Positions 24,467 to 33,108 of a stretch of DNA of 33,252 nt are shown one piece after another; within the stretch, counting starts at the first letter, position 1, and every line of letters starts with the position of its first letter. Origin of the DNA: DASVAL01 sp035649575 (lineage in GTDB: Bacteria; Planctomycetota; UBA1135; UBA2386); assembly GCA_035649575.1 (NCBI GenBank), contig DASRJH010000099.1, positions 1 through 33,252 of the forward strand, given 5' to 3'. The position numbers were made by a program, and so were the translations under genes. The notes under the pieces are model-generated. The model ran no database searches, was not told the DNA's origin, and saw only the letters and a program-made list of their open reading frames with translations.

Positions 24467-25390
24467 GTGAACCCCCTGATCCGCGTCATCCCCGCCTGCC
24501 TGGTGCGGTTCTTCGCCAAGCCCTACGTCGCGGGGGACTCGCTCGCGCAGGCGATGCTGGTCGTTCGCAAGCTCCGGGCCGAGCGGGGGTTGTTCTCGAC
24601 GCTCGACCTGCTGGCGGAGGGCATCCGGACCGACGAGGAAGCGCGCGCGAACCTCGACACCTACCTGCAGATGGTCGATGCCGCGGCGAACTCCGACCTG
24701 CCCGTCGAGGCGCGGCCGACGTTGTCGCTGAAGCCCTCTTCCTACACGGCGAAGCCGTTGCATCTCGGTGGGGATGCCGCTGGCTCGCTCGACGCGATCC
24801 GCAAGATCGCTGAGCACGGCGCGGCGAAGGGAGTCGCGCTCACGGTCGACATGGAGAGCCGCCACTGGACCGACTTCACGCTCGATGCGTTGCGCACGCT
24901 GCATCGCGAGGGACATCGTCACGTCGGCTGTGTGCTGCAGTCGCGTCTGCATCGCACCGAGAAGGACCTCGACGCGTTGCCACCGGGCGTGCGGGTCCGA
25001 CTCGTGATCGGGATCTACCGCGAGCCCGCGGACGTGGCGCTGACCGACAAGCCGGCGATGAAGGATCGCCTGCTGGCTCATGCGGAGACCCTGTTGCGCC
25101 GCGGCCACTTCGTCGAGTTCGCGACGCACGACGACACGTATGTGCGTCGCTTCGTCGAGCAGGTCGTACCACGCGTCGGCGTCGGTCGCGACCGCTTCGA
25201 GATCCAGATGCTCTACGGCGTGCCGCGCGATCGCTTCCTCGCTGACCTGCAGCGCCAGGGCATCAGGGCGCGGCTCTACGTGCCGTTCGCACTCGGATGG
25301 GGCATGGCGATCCAGTATCTGCGGCGGCGCTTGGACGAGTACCCGGCGATGGTATGGCTCGTGACGAAGAACCTTTTGTCGCGTCGCTGA
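24467..25390 (+). CDS. Proline dehydrogenase family protein (PRODH, monofunctional)
   Basis: The 307-residue length equals that of stand-alone proline dehydrogenases, FAD enzymes that oxidise proline to pyrroline-5-carboxylate. Family motifs are present: SLKPSSY near 87-93, VDMESR near 127-132, FEIQMLYGVPRDR near 245-256, and the C-terminal arginines in QYLRRRLDEYP (286-288) that bind the substrate carboxylate. One oddity is that the usual LVKGAY strand reads LVIGIY, with Ile181 where a lysine contacting FAD and carboxylate is expected. That suggests altered substrate use or reduced activity. The GTG start at 24467 matches the family length; an in-frame start at 24425 would add 14 atypical residues. 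No delta-1-pyrroline-5-carboxylate dehydrogenase gene is nearby. Confidence 0.85.
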   Translation: MNPLIRVIPACLVRFFAKPYVAGDSLAQAMLVVRKLRAERGLFSTLDLLAEGIRTDEEARANLDTYLQMVDAAANSDLPVEARPTLSLKPSSYTAKPLHLGGDAAGSLDAIRKIAEHGAAKGVALTVDMESRHWTDFTLDALRTLHREGHRHVGCVLQSRLHRTEKDLDALPPGVRVRLVIGIYREPADVALTDKPAMKDRLLAHAETLLRRGHFVEFATHDDTYVRRFVEQVVPRVGVGRDRFEIQMLYGVPRDRFLADLQRQGIRARLYVPFALGWGMAIQYLRRRLDEYPAMVWLVTKNLLSRR

Positions 25391-25448
25391 ACCGGCGCGT
25401 TCGCCCTCAAATCGCGGGTAGAGCGTGGCGGTCGAGTGGCAAGCTCGG

Positions 25449-25454
25449 TATACT
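25449..25454 (+). promoter_or_regulatory. Possible -10 box (TATACT)
   Basis: TATACT lies 10 nt before the ATG at 25465 in an otherwise GC-rich stretch. The -35 region at 17-nt spacing (TGGCGG) is poor. If functional, the message of the small gene would be nearly leaderless. Confidence 0.4.
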
Positions 25455-25464
25455 ATTCGCCCCC

Positions 25465-25788
25465 ATGGATCCACTTGCTACCATTGTCGAGCGGCTTTGC
25501 GCCTGGAAGGACGTCAACCGCGAGAAGACGGACGGAAAAGACAGTTTCTTCGTGCGTGGCCAGGTCTTTGCCTACCTCGGCAAGAAGGGTGTAGTCGTCA
25601 AGCTGGCCCCACCGCAGGTGACCGAAGCCCTCAAGATCATCGGCGCCAAGCGGATGCCCGACGAGGGTGATCCTCATTCACGCGAGTTCGTCGAGATTCC
25701 GGTGACGGGACCGCGCGAGGTCGAGCGCGCCATGATGTGGTTGCGACGCGCCTGCCGCCTCGGCCGCACGGCCGCTGGGCCAGTGTGA
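25465..25788 (+). CDS. Small TfoX/YjbR-like protein, 107 aa
   Basis: The small protein runs VERLCAWKDVNREKTD, then FFVRGQVFAYLGKKGVVVKL and a helix TEALKIIGAKRMPD, then REFVEIPVTGPREVERAMMW. The strand-strand-helix order and the KLAPPQVTEAL stretch resemble the TfoX N-terminal and YjbR/MmcQ folds. The match is weak, so the family call is tentative. Genes of this type are generally uncharacterised. There is no signal or membrane segment. It is convergent with the cobalamin adenosyltransferase gene. Confidence 0.55.
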   Translation: MDPLATIVERLCAWKDVNREKTDGKDSFFVRGQVFAYLGKKGVVVKLAPPQVTEALKIIGAKRMPDEGDPHSREFVEIPVTGPREVERAMMWLRRACRLGRTAAGPV

Positions 25789-25813
25789 CGAAGCCAGCGT
25801 ATCAGGCCCGCGT

Positions 25814-25858
25814 CCATCAGGCCCGCGTCCATCAGGCCCGCGTCCATGGCACGTCGTC
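25814..25858. repeat. Tandem repeat of ATCAGGCCCGCGTCC, three copies, overlapping the pduO stop
   Basis: Three consecutive copies of the 15-nt unit lie here (the first begins at about 25811). On the reverse strand each copy carries Trp/Met-Thr/Asp-Arg/Ala codons and a TGA in the pduO frame, so the last codons and stop of that gene are duplicated downstream. The array keeps the gene intact whatever its copy number. Confidence 0.8.
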
Positions 25859-26389
25859 GACGCCGGCGGCCTGATTGGCTCGGCGCGCCCACGAGAAGAA
25901 GAGATCCGAGAGGCGGTTCAAGTAGATGCCGATGGCGCGTGGCACCTTGAATTGCGCCGGCCCTGCCGCGCACTGCCGCTCGAGCGTCCAGTAGCGCCGC
26001 TCGGCGCGTCGCGTCACCGTGCGCAGCACGTGCAGCAGGGCCGCGGTGGTGCAGCCGCCCGGCAACACGAACGAGCGCAGCTGTGGCAGCCTGGCCTCGG
26101 ACGCATCGATCCAGCTCTCGAGCTCGGCGATCGCCGGCTCGATGCGCTTCAGGCTTGCCTGCCCGCCCTCGGTCGCGAGGTCGGCTCCGATCTCGAACAG
26201 CGCATCCTGGATCGCCTTCAGCTGGCGGTCGAACTGCGGGTCCTGCACGTTCGCGCGCAAGAGACCGAGGAAGGCATTGACCTCGTCGATCGTGCCATAC
26301 GCCTCGATCCGCACGTCGTCCTTCGCCACCCGGCGGTTGCCGAACAACCCGGTGTCGCCCTCGTCGCCAGTGCCGGTGTAGATGGGCAT
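25832..26389 (-). CDS. pduO: PduO-type cob(I)alamin adenosyltransferase
   Basis: The 185-residue protein has the full PduO signature: TGTGDEGDTGLFGNRRV at the N-terminus (ATP site), VRIEAYGTIDEVNAFLG, the LPGGCTTAALLHVLRTVTRRAERR helix pair, and YLNRLSDLFFSWARRAN near the C-terminus. It transfers the adenosyl group of ATP to reduced corrinoid, producing adenosylcobalamin. Length agrees with the family (about 180-190). The start MPIYTGTG at 26389 is typical, and the longer frame to 26524 reads as non-coding. No adenosylcobalamin-dependent enzyme lies nearby. The stop lies inside a three-copy 15-nt tandem repeat. Confidence 0.93.
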   Translation of the reverse strand: MPIYTGTGDEGDTGLFGNRRVAKDDVRIEAYGTIDEVNAFLGLLRANVQDPQFDRQLKAIQDALFEIGADLATEGGQASLKRIEPAIAELESWIDASEARLPQLRSFVLPGGCTTAALLHVLRTVTRRAERRYWTLERQCAAGPAQFKVPRAIGIYLNRLSDLFFSWARRANQAAGVDDVPWTRA

Positions 26390-26553
26390 GGAGACGCAGT
26401 CGTAGATTGCCGCGCGTGGCAGCGCCAGCGAGTGTGAAGAAAACCCTTTCGCTGCGGCAAACCACCCACCGCATCGCCGGTCCGGGGGCTCCGGAGGGCA
26501 CGCGGCGAGCAGAAATGGCGCCAATGCGGCCTGCTCTGGCGGCGAACGTCGCG

Positions 26554-26559
26554 CATAAT
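26554..26559 (+). promoter_or_regulatory. Possible -10 box (CATAAT) for the kelch gene
   Basis: CATAAT occurs 25 nt before the ATG at 26585, and a GAGGAG ribosome site lies between them. The -35 region is not clear. The gap between the divergent pduO and kelch genes (195 nt) holds nothing else recognised. Confidence 0.4.
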
Positions 26560-26584
26560 CCGGTCTTCTGAGGAGACCCGTTTC

Positions 26585-28132
26585 ATGCGCATTGCTACGT
26601 CACTCCGTGTTGCTCTCGGATCCGCTCTGCTGCTCGGCGGCGTGAAGTCGCAGAACTTCGAACTCGACGTCGTCGGTGGCTCGGTGCCGGGCACGATCAG
26701 CCTGAATTGCCACCCGGCGATCGTTCCGTTCGAGCTCGCGGCCATCCTGCCAGCGACGAACCCCGGGCCGACGCCTTGCTGGTGGTTCGATGGCATCGAC
26801 CCTCGATCGCTCGGCGTCGGTCCCGAACTGTTCATGGCCGGCAACCTCTGGGCAGCTCTCATGAATCCCGACATGAGCGTCGGCTTTCCGGTGCCCGCGC
26901 AGCCCTCGCTCCAGGGCCAGGCCTTGTACTTCCAAGCGGTCACCTTCCTCTGGTGGCAACCGACGCTGTTCGATCGCATCAGCAACGCGAACGTGGTCTG
27001 GCTCGCCAATGCGGGTACGTTCTACGACCGCGGCGGCGTGAACTTCCTCTATGACCGTGCCTTCGCCACCGTGCTGCCGCGCAGCGATCACCGGTGGATG
27101 CTCGTCGGCGGCGGTCAGGGCGCTCTGCTCGCGCAGATTGCCCGCGACACGACCGAGATCTACGACCCGTTGACGAACAGCTTCTCGTTGGGGCCGTTGC
27201 TCACGACCGCCCGATCGATGCACACGTCCACGCAGCTGCCGAACGGCACCTGGCTGCTGACCGGTGGCGTCAACGTGAACAACGATCCGCAGTCGTCGTG
27301 CGAGATCTACGACTCCGCGCTCGACGTCTTCACGCCAGTCGCGTCGATGGCCACGCCGCGCATGGGTCACACCGCGACGCTGCTCGGCAACGGCAAGATT
27401 CTCGTGACCGGTGGACTCGCGGCGATGACCACGACACCGACGCAGCTCTCGGCCGTGCACGATGCCACGAACCTGACCGAGCTCTACGACCCCGCGACCA
27501 ACACCTGGGCTCCTGGCCCGAACCTGACGACCCCGCGGGCTGGCCACTTCGCGTTCACGCGTCCCGACGGCAAGGTCGTGCTCGGCGGCGGCATCAGCTG
27601 GGACACGGTGATCATTATCGGCTGGCTGCCCGCCGTGCGGCGCACGTGCGACCTGTACGACCCGGTCCTGAACACGATGGCGGCCGCCGCCCAGATGGCC
27701 ACACAGCGGTCGTTGGTCGACGCGGTCGACCTCGGCAACAACCGTTGGCTGCTGGCGGGCGGCATCAGTTCCGTGACGCTCACGAGTCCCGGCACGCCGA
27801 CCGCGGCGGCCGAGATCTACGATGCCGTGGCGAACACGTGGACCTCGGTGGGTTCGATGGCCACGCCGCGCGGCAACCACAAGGCCTGGGCGCTCGGCGG
27901 CAACCTGTTCCTGCTCGCGGGTGGGGCCAACGGCACGATCCTGAGTCCGGTCCCGCTGTCGAGCACGGAAGTCTTCTCGCCCGCGACCAATTCCTTCACG
28001 CCCGGTCCAGCGATGAATGCCGCGCGAGCTGGCGCCGCTGCATGGAATACGCCACAGGGTCAAGTCCAGCTGTTCGGCGGCGGTACGACCGGGGGTCTGA
28101 TCTCCCGATCGACCGAGTGGTACTACTTCTGA
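26585..28132 (+). CDS. Secreted kelch-repeat beta-propeller protein, 515 aa
   Basis: A signal peptide (MRIATSLRVALGSALLLGG) is followed by about 140 residues of unknown type and then six kelch units from about residue 165. Each has a x-E/D-x-Y-D-P-x-T-N-x-F/W step, then R-x-x-H and a GG pair, for example TTEIYDPLTNSFSLGPL, CEIYDSALDVFTPVASM, TELYDPATNTWAPGPN and AAEIYDAVANTWTSVGSM. Six units fit a closed six-bladed propeller, with the strand RWMLVGGG supplying the closing piece. Kelch propellers mainly bind proteins or glycans; some close relatives are galactose oxidases, but no copper ligands are visible. A GAGGAG about 9 nt upstream fixes the start. Confidence 0.88.
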   Translation: MRIATSLRVALGSALLLGGVKSQNFELDVVGGSVPGTISLNCHPAIVPFELAAILPATNPGPTPCWWFDGIDPRSLGVGPELFMAGNLWAALMNPDMSVGFPVPAQPSLQGQALYFQAVTFLWWQPTLFDRISNANVVWLANAGTFYDRGGVNFLYDRAFATVLPRSDHRWMLVGGGQGALLAQIARDTTEIYDPLTNSFSLGPLLTTARSMHTSTQLPNGTWLLTGGVNVNNDPQSSCEIYDSALDVFTPVASMATPRMGHTATLLGNGKILVTGGLAAMTTTPTQLSAVHDATNLTELYDPATNTWAPGPNLTTPRAGHFAFTRPDGKVVLGGGISWDTVIIIGWLPAVRRTCDLYDPVLNTMAAAAQMATQRSLVDAVDLGNNRWLLAGGISSVTLTSPGTPTAAAEIYDAVANTWTSVGSMATPRGNHKAWALGGNLFLLAGGANGTILSPVPLSSTEVFSPATNSFTPGPAMNAARAGAAAWNTPQGQVQLFGGGTTGGLISRSTEWYYF

Positions 28133-28144
28133 ACCCGCGTTACC

Positions 28145-28163
28145 GGCGCGCCTTTGGCGCGCC
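28145..28163 (+). terminator. Hairpin terminator candidate after the kelch gene
   Basis: GGCGCGCC, a TTT loop, then GGCGCGCC form an 8-bp GC stem 12 nt after the stop. There is no T-run behind it, so intrinsic termination is uncertain. A second stem (CCCCGC/GCGGGG, 28203-28224) follows. Confidence 0.5.
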
Positions 28164-28225
28164 GCCTCGGTTCGGAACGTCTGACTCGCGGGGCGTGCTC
28201 CAACCCCGCAACGAAGCCGCGGGGC

Positions 28226-28231
28226 TACAAT
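28226..28231 (+). promoter_or_regulatory. Possible -10 box (TACAAT)
   Basis: TACAAT in GGGGCTACAATGG overlaps the upstream candidate ATG at 28230. If it works as a -10 box, translation must begin downstream, at the ATG at 28251. No clear -35 box is seen. Confidence 0.4.
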
Positions 28232-28250
28232 GGCAGCCGCCAGCCTCGCC

Positions 28251-31200
28251 ATGCATTCGAATCGCGCCTTCGGTGTTGTCGTCGTGCTGCTCGCGCTCGC
28301 AGCGGTGGCGGTGTGGCAGTTCGGTTTCGGCCGCGAGACGAGCGCACCACCGGTGGGAGTCACCGCGACCGCTCCGGGTGCGAAGCCGCAGCACGCGAGC
28401 GTGCGGCAGCCCGGCCCGGACGCAGCTGCAGTGGCGGCTCGAGGTGACGGGAGCGGCGAGCGCGTAGCTGTCGCGGCGAGCAAGGATCGAGACGACCGCG
28501 AGTTCGACCTGCTCGGTCAGGTGGTGGGTCCCGAGGGGCGGCCGATTGCCGGTGCCAGAGTCATCAGCGCGCCCGGTCTGGGTTTCGCGAACGCCACGGG
28601 GCAGATCGATTTCACGAGCTTCGATCCGAGCGATCTCGAAGACCTCGACGCTGCGACGGCGCTCGACGACGTCGGCAAACAACTCGAAGAACGCGTCGAG
28701 GTGACCACCGACGAGCAGGGCCGCTTTCGGCTGCGGCCGCCGGGAGCGACGAGCGGCGTCGGATTGCGCGTGCTGGCCCGCGGGCACGCGATCCTCGATC
28801 GCCGTGTGGGCCGGCCGGCTGACAGCGATGTCGACGTCGGGATCCTCACGCTCGCGCGCGGGGCCGTCGTCGCGGGTCGCGTGCTCGACGGGCAGGGCGA
28901 CCCGGTCGCGGGTGCGCGCGTCGGTCGCGTGCCCGAGGCCGAGGAGCGCATGCTGGGCAACATGGAGCTCGACGTGCCCGCGGCGAGCGGCATCGAGCAG
29001 CATCGCGAAGGCGAAAGCTGCGTGACCGACAGCGCCGGTCGGTTCGAGCTCGCGCACATCACAGCCGGCGAGTTCTTGCTGCGCGCGCGGCACGCGGACC
29101 ATCCGACGGCGCGCTCCGCGCGGCTTCTGGCCGAGGCCGGCCGGGAACTGCGCGACGTCGTCGTCACGATGCAGGGCGGTGCCCAGATCCGCGGCCGTGT
29201 GCTCGGGATGCCCGAGCACGGCAAGGAGCTGCGCGTGGTCGCGGCGGCTCGCCCGAAGGCGGAGAACGGACCCGGCGGGATCATGGGCTTCTTCGGCGAG
29301 GACATGTCGGAGCTGCTCGCCGCCGCGGTCATGGCCGTCGGCGAGCGTTTCGCCGAGGTCGGACCCGATGGTGCGTTCGTGCTGCGCGGGCTCGGCGCTG
29401 GCAGCTATCGCATCTGGGTCGCTCACGCCGGCAAGGGGATCGCCGGCAGCGGGATCTGCAGCGAACAACTCGAGGTCGCGTCCGGCGCGTCGGGTGTCGA
29501 GCTCCGCTACGAAGCGGGCGTCAGCGTGTCCTTCACGGTCGTCGACGCCGGGTCGGGCGCTCCGGTCGAGCGGCTCTGGGTTCGGGATCGGTTGATCGGC
29601 GGCGACAGGCGTCTCGCCGAGATGATCGTGGACGACAACGAAGCGACGGCGCGCGCGCGCTCGTATCCGGGCGGCAAGGTCACGGTCGCGAATCTGCGGC
29701 CGAAGCCGAAGCAGACCTTGACCGTCGCAATCGAAGCCACAGGATATGGACGCGTCGAGCGCTCCGACATCGCGCTGCCGGGCACCGGCACGGTCGACCT
29801 CGGCACGATCCGGCTCGAACCGAAGCCCGTGTTGCACGTGACGGTCGTGGCCGTGGACACGGGAACTGCGATCGCGGATGCAACCGTGCGGCTCGAGTCC
29901 GCGACTCGCCGCGACGCGCACCCGATGGGCAGGCGGTGGGCGCGCATGGGGCGTGGAGGTTCGGGACCCGAAGCAGGCAAGACCGACTTCGAGGGACGCT
30001 GCACGCTCAACGCGTTCGTGAGTGCGGTCGGGGTGATCGAGGTCGACTGCCTGCGATACGCGCCTTTCGTCAGCGAAGAGATCTCGTTCCCCGAGACCGG
30101 CGTGAGCCGTTTCACGGCGCGCTTGCATGTCGGTGGTCAGGTTGCCGTCACGGTGCACGGTCCCGACGGCAAGCCCGTCAAGGACGCCATCGTCGAGCAC
30201 CGCGCGCCGGTCGGCGACTTTGCGCAGCGCAAGACGTCTGCGAACGGAATCGCGCGGTTCCAGCGCCTGGCGCCGGGCGCGCACGCGTTCCGCCTCGGCA
30301 AGAACGATGGGCCGATGGGTCTCGTGTTCGGCCAGATGCGGCAGGGTGGCGCAGCGGCGGCCGAGATCCCGTGGCAGACGGTCGATGTCGTCGATCGCGC
30401 CGAGGCGACGCTGCTGTTGACGAAGCTCCCGAGTGCTTTGCTGCGCGGTGTCGTGCGCGAGAACGGTCTGCCGCTGGCCGGTGCCCGCGTGGCTTTCGTC
30501 GAGGGGCTCGGCACCGACGAAAGTCGCGACGTCGCCGGGTCCGTGATGGGCGCGATGCTCGGTGGCGGAAGCCGCAATGCGAAGTCCGGCGAGGACGGCA
30601 CCTACAAGCTCTCCGAGCTGCCCGAGGGTGAGCATCGTCTGCACGTCACGCATCGCGACCGCGCGATGCGGACGGTCGTCGTGGTGCGGTTGCAGAATGG
30701 CGACAACCTGCACGACATCGAGCTCGAAACGACCACGTTGCGCGGCTTCGTGCTCGACCCAAAGGGCAACCCGGTCGATGGGGCCCGCGTGAAGGCGCGG
30801 CGCGCGCCGAAGGCAGGCGACGTGGCCGGCGACTTCGGGCAGCTCATGGCGGGCATGCTGCCCGGCCTCGCCAATGCCGACGGCAACAACACGGTGAAGA
30901 CCGATGCCACAGGCGTCTTCGAGCTGCGTGGCGTCGATGGCGATGTCGAACTGCAGGTGCAGGCCTCGGCCAAGGGTTTTGCCGCGACCGTCGCCACGGC
31001 CACCGTGACGCGCGGCAAGACGCGCGAGGGAGTCGAACTGCGACTCGGCGCGGCAGGCAGGATCCAGGTGTCGGTCCCGGGCGCCGAGAACACGCCGTTC
31101 GCCTCGGTCAGAGCATCGTTCGTCGACGAGAGTGCGGGCGTGACCCCGGTGGTGCAGGTGTTGCTCAAGGGCAAGTGCACGCTCGAGGGTCTGCGTCCGG

Positions 31201-31298
31201 GCGCGTGGAGGGTCGAGTACGATTCGAACGCGGGCTCTGGGGCACTCGCGCGCACCGTCGAGGTCGTAGCTGGCGAGACGGCGACGGTCGATTTCTAG
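28251..31298 (+). CDS. Membrane-anchored carboxypeptidase-regulatory-like repeat protein, 1015 aa
   Basis: An N-terminal membrane helix (FGVVVVLLALAAVAVWQF) anchors a long extracytoplasmic chain of CarboxypepD_reg-type beta units: LLGQVVGPEGRPIAGARVI, VVAGRVLDGQGDPVAGARVG, LRGVVRENGLPLAGARVAF and LRGFVLDPKGNPVDGARVK, separated by long loops and ending in TVEVVAGETATVDF. These folds are usually scaffolding or adhesion modules. The ATG at 28251 is preferred over 28230 because the latter overlaps a likely -10 box. It belongs to the same group as the proteins at 4625 and 6902, but its upstream region carries no copy of the dispersed element. Its gene lies between the kelch and GT-C genes, which suggests a cell-surface cluster. 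Confidence 0.85.
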   Translation: MHSNRAFGVVVVLLALAAVAVWQFGFGRETSAPPVGVTATAPGAKPQHASVRQPGPDAAAVAARGDGSGERVAVAASKDRDDREFDLLGQVVGPEGRPIAGARVISAPGLGFANATGQIDFTSFDPSDLEDLDAATALDDVGKQLEERVEVTTDEQGRFRLRPPGATSGVGLRVLARGHAILDRRVGRPADSDVDVGILTLARGAVVAGRVLDGQGDPVAGARVGRVPEAEERMLGNMELDVPAASGIEQHREGESCVTDSAGRFELAHITAGEFLLRARHADHPTARSARLLAEAGRELRDVVVTMQGGAQIRGRVLGMPEHGKELRVVAAARPKAENGPGGIMGFFGEDMSELLAAAVMAVGERFAEVGPDGAFVLRGLGAGSYRIWVAHAGKGIAGSGICSEQLEVASGASGVELRYEAGVSVSFTVVDAGSGAPVERLWVRDRLIGGDRRLAEMIVDDNEATARARSYPGGKVTVANLRPKPKQTLTVAIEATGYGRVERSDIALPGTGTVDLGTIRLEPKPVLHVTVVAVDTGTAIADATVRLESATRRDAHPMGRRWARMGRGGSGPEAGKTDFEGRCTLNAFVSAVGVIEVDCLRYAPFVSEEISFPETGVSRFTARLHVGGQVAVTVHGPDGKPVKDAIVEHRAPVGDFAQRKTSANGIARFQRLAPGAHAFRLGKNDGPMGLVFGQMRQGGAAAAEIPWQTVDVVDRAEATLLLTKLPSALLRGVVRENGLPLAGARVAFVEGLGTDESRDVAGSVMGAMLGGGSRNAKSGEDGTYKLSELPEGEHRLHVTHRDRAMRTVVVVRLQNGDNLHDIELETTTLRGFVLDPKGNPVDGARVKARRAPKAGDVAGDFGQLMAGMLPGLANADGNNTVKTDATGVFELRGVDGDVELQVQASAKGFAATVATATVTRGKTREGVELRLGAAGRIQVSVPGAENTPFASVRASFVDESAGVTPVVQVLLKGKCTLEGLRPGAWRVEYDSNAGSGALARTVEVVAGETATVDF

Positions 31299-31352
31299 TC
31301 GACGACTGGTTGGACGTGGGCTCGTGCCCGCCCCAGCCACAACGAGTGAAGG

Positions 31353-32807
31353 ATGCCGACCATCGCGCACATCGAAGGGTTCACGACAGGGGCGAGCCTG
31401 CGGACCCAGCAAGCCATCTACATGACGATCGTGTTCCTGCTGCCTCTGCTGGCGACAGCGCCGCAAGTGCGCCCCTCGCTGGCATCACATCCACGCCGGT
31501 GGGTGGTGCTGCTCTTGCTGCTCGATTTCGTCTACATGCTCTGGCTCACGATCCCGTTCGTGCCGCTCGGCGTCGACGAGTCGTTCTACGCGATCAACGC
31601 GCACGTCTACGGCGGCAACCGCGACCTGTGGCACTGCTGGAGCCGACCGCCGCTGGCGAGCCTCGGTGCGTTGTTGTGTCCGTGGCACCCGCCGCTGCTC
31701 GGTCTCTTGCTGCGATCGCTGACTGCGTGGTTCGCTTGGCGGCTCGCCGAACTTGCCGTGTCCGCCCCGTGGGCGCTGGCAGTCCCGCTGCTGGTGCTGG
31801 TTGGCAGTCAACTGTCCCTGTTCAGCGCCGCCTTGATGTCGGAGCCGTATGGCGCTGCATGCTTCACCGTGTTTGCGCTCGTCACCGCGCGCGGCATCGG
31901 TGGTGGTCTCGCGCCCGGACTGCTGGCCGGACTCGCGTTCCTCTCGCGCTGGCCCCTCGGCTGGCTGTTGCCGGTCGCGATGTTCGTCGGTTACCGGCGG
32001 CAACGGCTGCGTGGCCTCGCGGTCGCCTTGGCTGCGTTTGCGCTACCGGTCGCCGCGGTGATCGCCGCGACCGAAACGAAGCCGTGGCTCATGGTCGCCG
32101 ATCGAGGCGAGTGGAAGAAGCCGGTGCTCACGACGCTGCTCTACTTCCTGCGACCCGACGTCGCCTTCGGCGTCGGGTGGTCTCACCTCCTGCTGATGCT
32201 GGTCGGTGCGTTTCCGGCGCGCGAAGCTGCGATCCGATGGAGCGTGTTCATGTTCGTCGCGTGTGCCGCCGCGCTCACGGCGATGGGTGAGGCGACGATG
32301 CGTCTCATGACGCCGGCCGCGCCCGTCGCTGCGGTCGTGGCCGCGCGCGGTATGCAGCGTCTTGCCGAATGGAGCCAGCGGCGCCGTGCCCTGCCGGCGT
32401 TGGTCGGCGGGTTGTTGGTCGGACTCGTTGCCGTTTCGGTCGTGTTCCCCGTGCGGCCGCTGAGGAACCACATGATTGCACGCGAATCGGCACAGAACCT
32501 GGTCCGAGAGCACCGCGAAGAACTGCTGCGGCAACTCGGTACGGATCCGCTCTACACCGACTTCAACTTCATCGCGATCACCGCGGTGCTGAACCACCGG
32601 TGCATCGCCGTGACGGCGACGCAGGATGGCGAGGCGGTCCAGGATGGTCGGAGCGGCCATCCTGGTGGTGTCGGGCTCGACCTCGATGGTCACTCACCGC
32701 CGTGCTCTCGCGACCAGTTGCCACGCGGAGCCTTCCACCTGACCGGCGATCCCGCGGGGCACACGATCCTCTGGCAGGCCCCCGGTGTGTTCCTCGTGCG
32801 CAGGTGA
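31353..32807 (+). CDS. GT-C-type multi-pass membrane protein (glycosyltransferase-like)
   Basis: The 484-residue protein has many membrane helices. The first outer loop carries an acidic pair at 75-76 (LGVDESFYAINAHVYGG) followed by WSRPPLASL, the layout seen in GT39/ArnT-type enzymes that use polyprenyl-phosphate sugars. The protein at 13523 has an equivalent arrangement, so the window may encode two such transferases. A soluble C-terminal tail (YTDFNFIAITAVL, then HTILWQAPGVFLVRR) matches the form of the other protein's tail. The start is uncertain: the ATG at 31353 has only a crowded GAAGG directly before it, and ATG 31422 is possible. The substrate is unknown. Confidence 0.75.
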   Translation: MPTIAHIEGFTTGASLRTQQAIYMTIVFLLPLLATAPQVRPSLASHPRRWVVLLLLLDFVYMLWLTIPFVPLGVDESFYAINAHVYGGNRDLWHCWSRPPLASLGALLCPWHPPLLGLLLRSLTAWFAWRLAELAVSAPWALAVPLLVLVGSQLSLFSAALMSEPYGAACFTVFALVTARGIGGGLAPGLLAGLAFLSRWPLGWLLPVAMFVGYRRQRLRGLAVALAAFALPVAAVIAATETKPWLMVADRGEWKKPVLTTLLYFLRPDVAFGVGWSHLLLMLVGAFPAREAAIRWSVFMFVACAAALTAMGEATMRLMTPAAPVAAVVAARGMQRLAEWSQRRRALPALVGGLLVGLVAVSVVFPVRPLRNHMIARESAQNLVREHREELLRQLGTDPLYTDFNFIAITAVLNHRCIAVTATQDGEAVQDGRSGHPGGVGLDLDGHSPPCSRDQLPRGAFHLTGDPAGHTILWQAPGVFLVRR

Positions 32808-33108
32808 CCGCGTTCGTTCGCCTGGTGGACGAGCGGCAGGATGGTACGCCCGACAGGAGTTGGACCTGGCGAATAGGGGCCCTGCTGAACTTTCTCGAAG
32901 AGGGGTCAACTCGCTCGCAGAGGCGAGGGAGCGCTACTACGACAAGACGGACCCCGGGCACATGGGGTGGATCGCGGTTGCAAGTCCCACCCAGGTCCTG
33001 CCCCGGACTCGTGCCCGGCGGTTCTGACCTGACGGCACGGTACTGACGAGGTTTTCGCGGTTTCCTCGCGCGCGCGTTGGACGGCAGGTTCGGCACGAGG
33101 GCGATTCA
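32808..33108. other. Intergenic region with possible RNA structure, no gene recognised
   Basis: About 300 nt without a convincing ORF. CTCGC/GCGAG (around 32911-32927) and GGGTGG/CCACCC (32965-32970 with 32987-32992, enclosing GGTTGCAAGT) form good stems in an ordered run. A short frame here reads SLAEARERYYDKTDPGHMGW, which looks unlike local coding sequence in its surroundings but is not extended by a start or a domain. The GGTTGCAAGTCCC stretch resembles a tRNA T-arm, but no complete cloverleaf can be drawn. It may be the edge of a mobile or structured RNA element. Confidence 0.4.

Noticed and set aside
32965..32992. tRNA-like stem and GGTTGCAAGT loop
   Set aside because: No acceptor stem, anticodon arm or D-arm could be arranged around it, so it was not called a tRNA.
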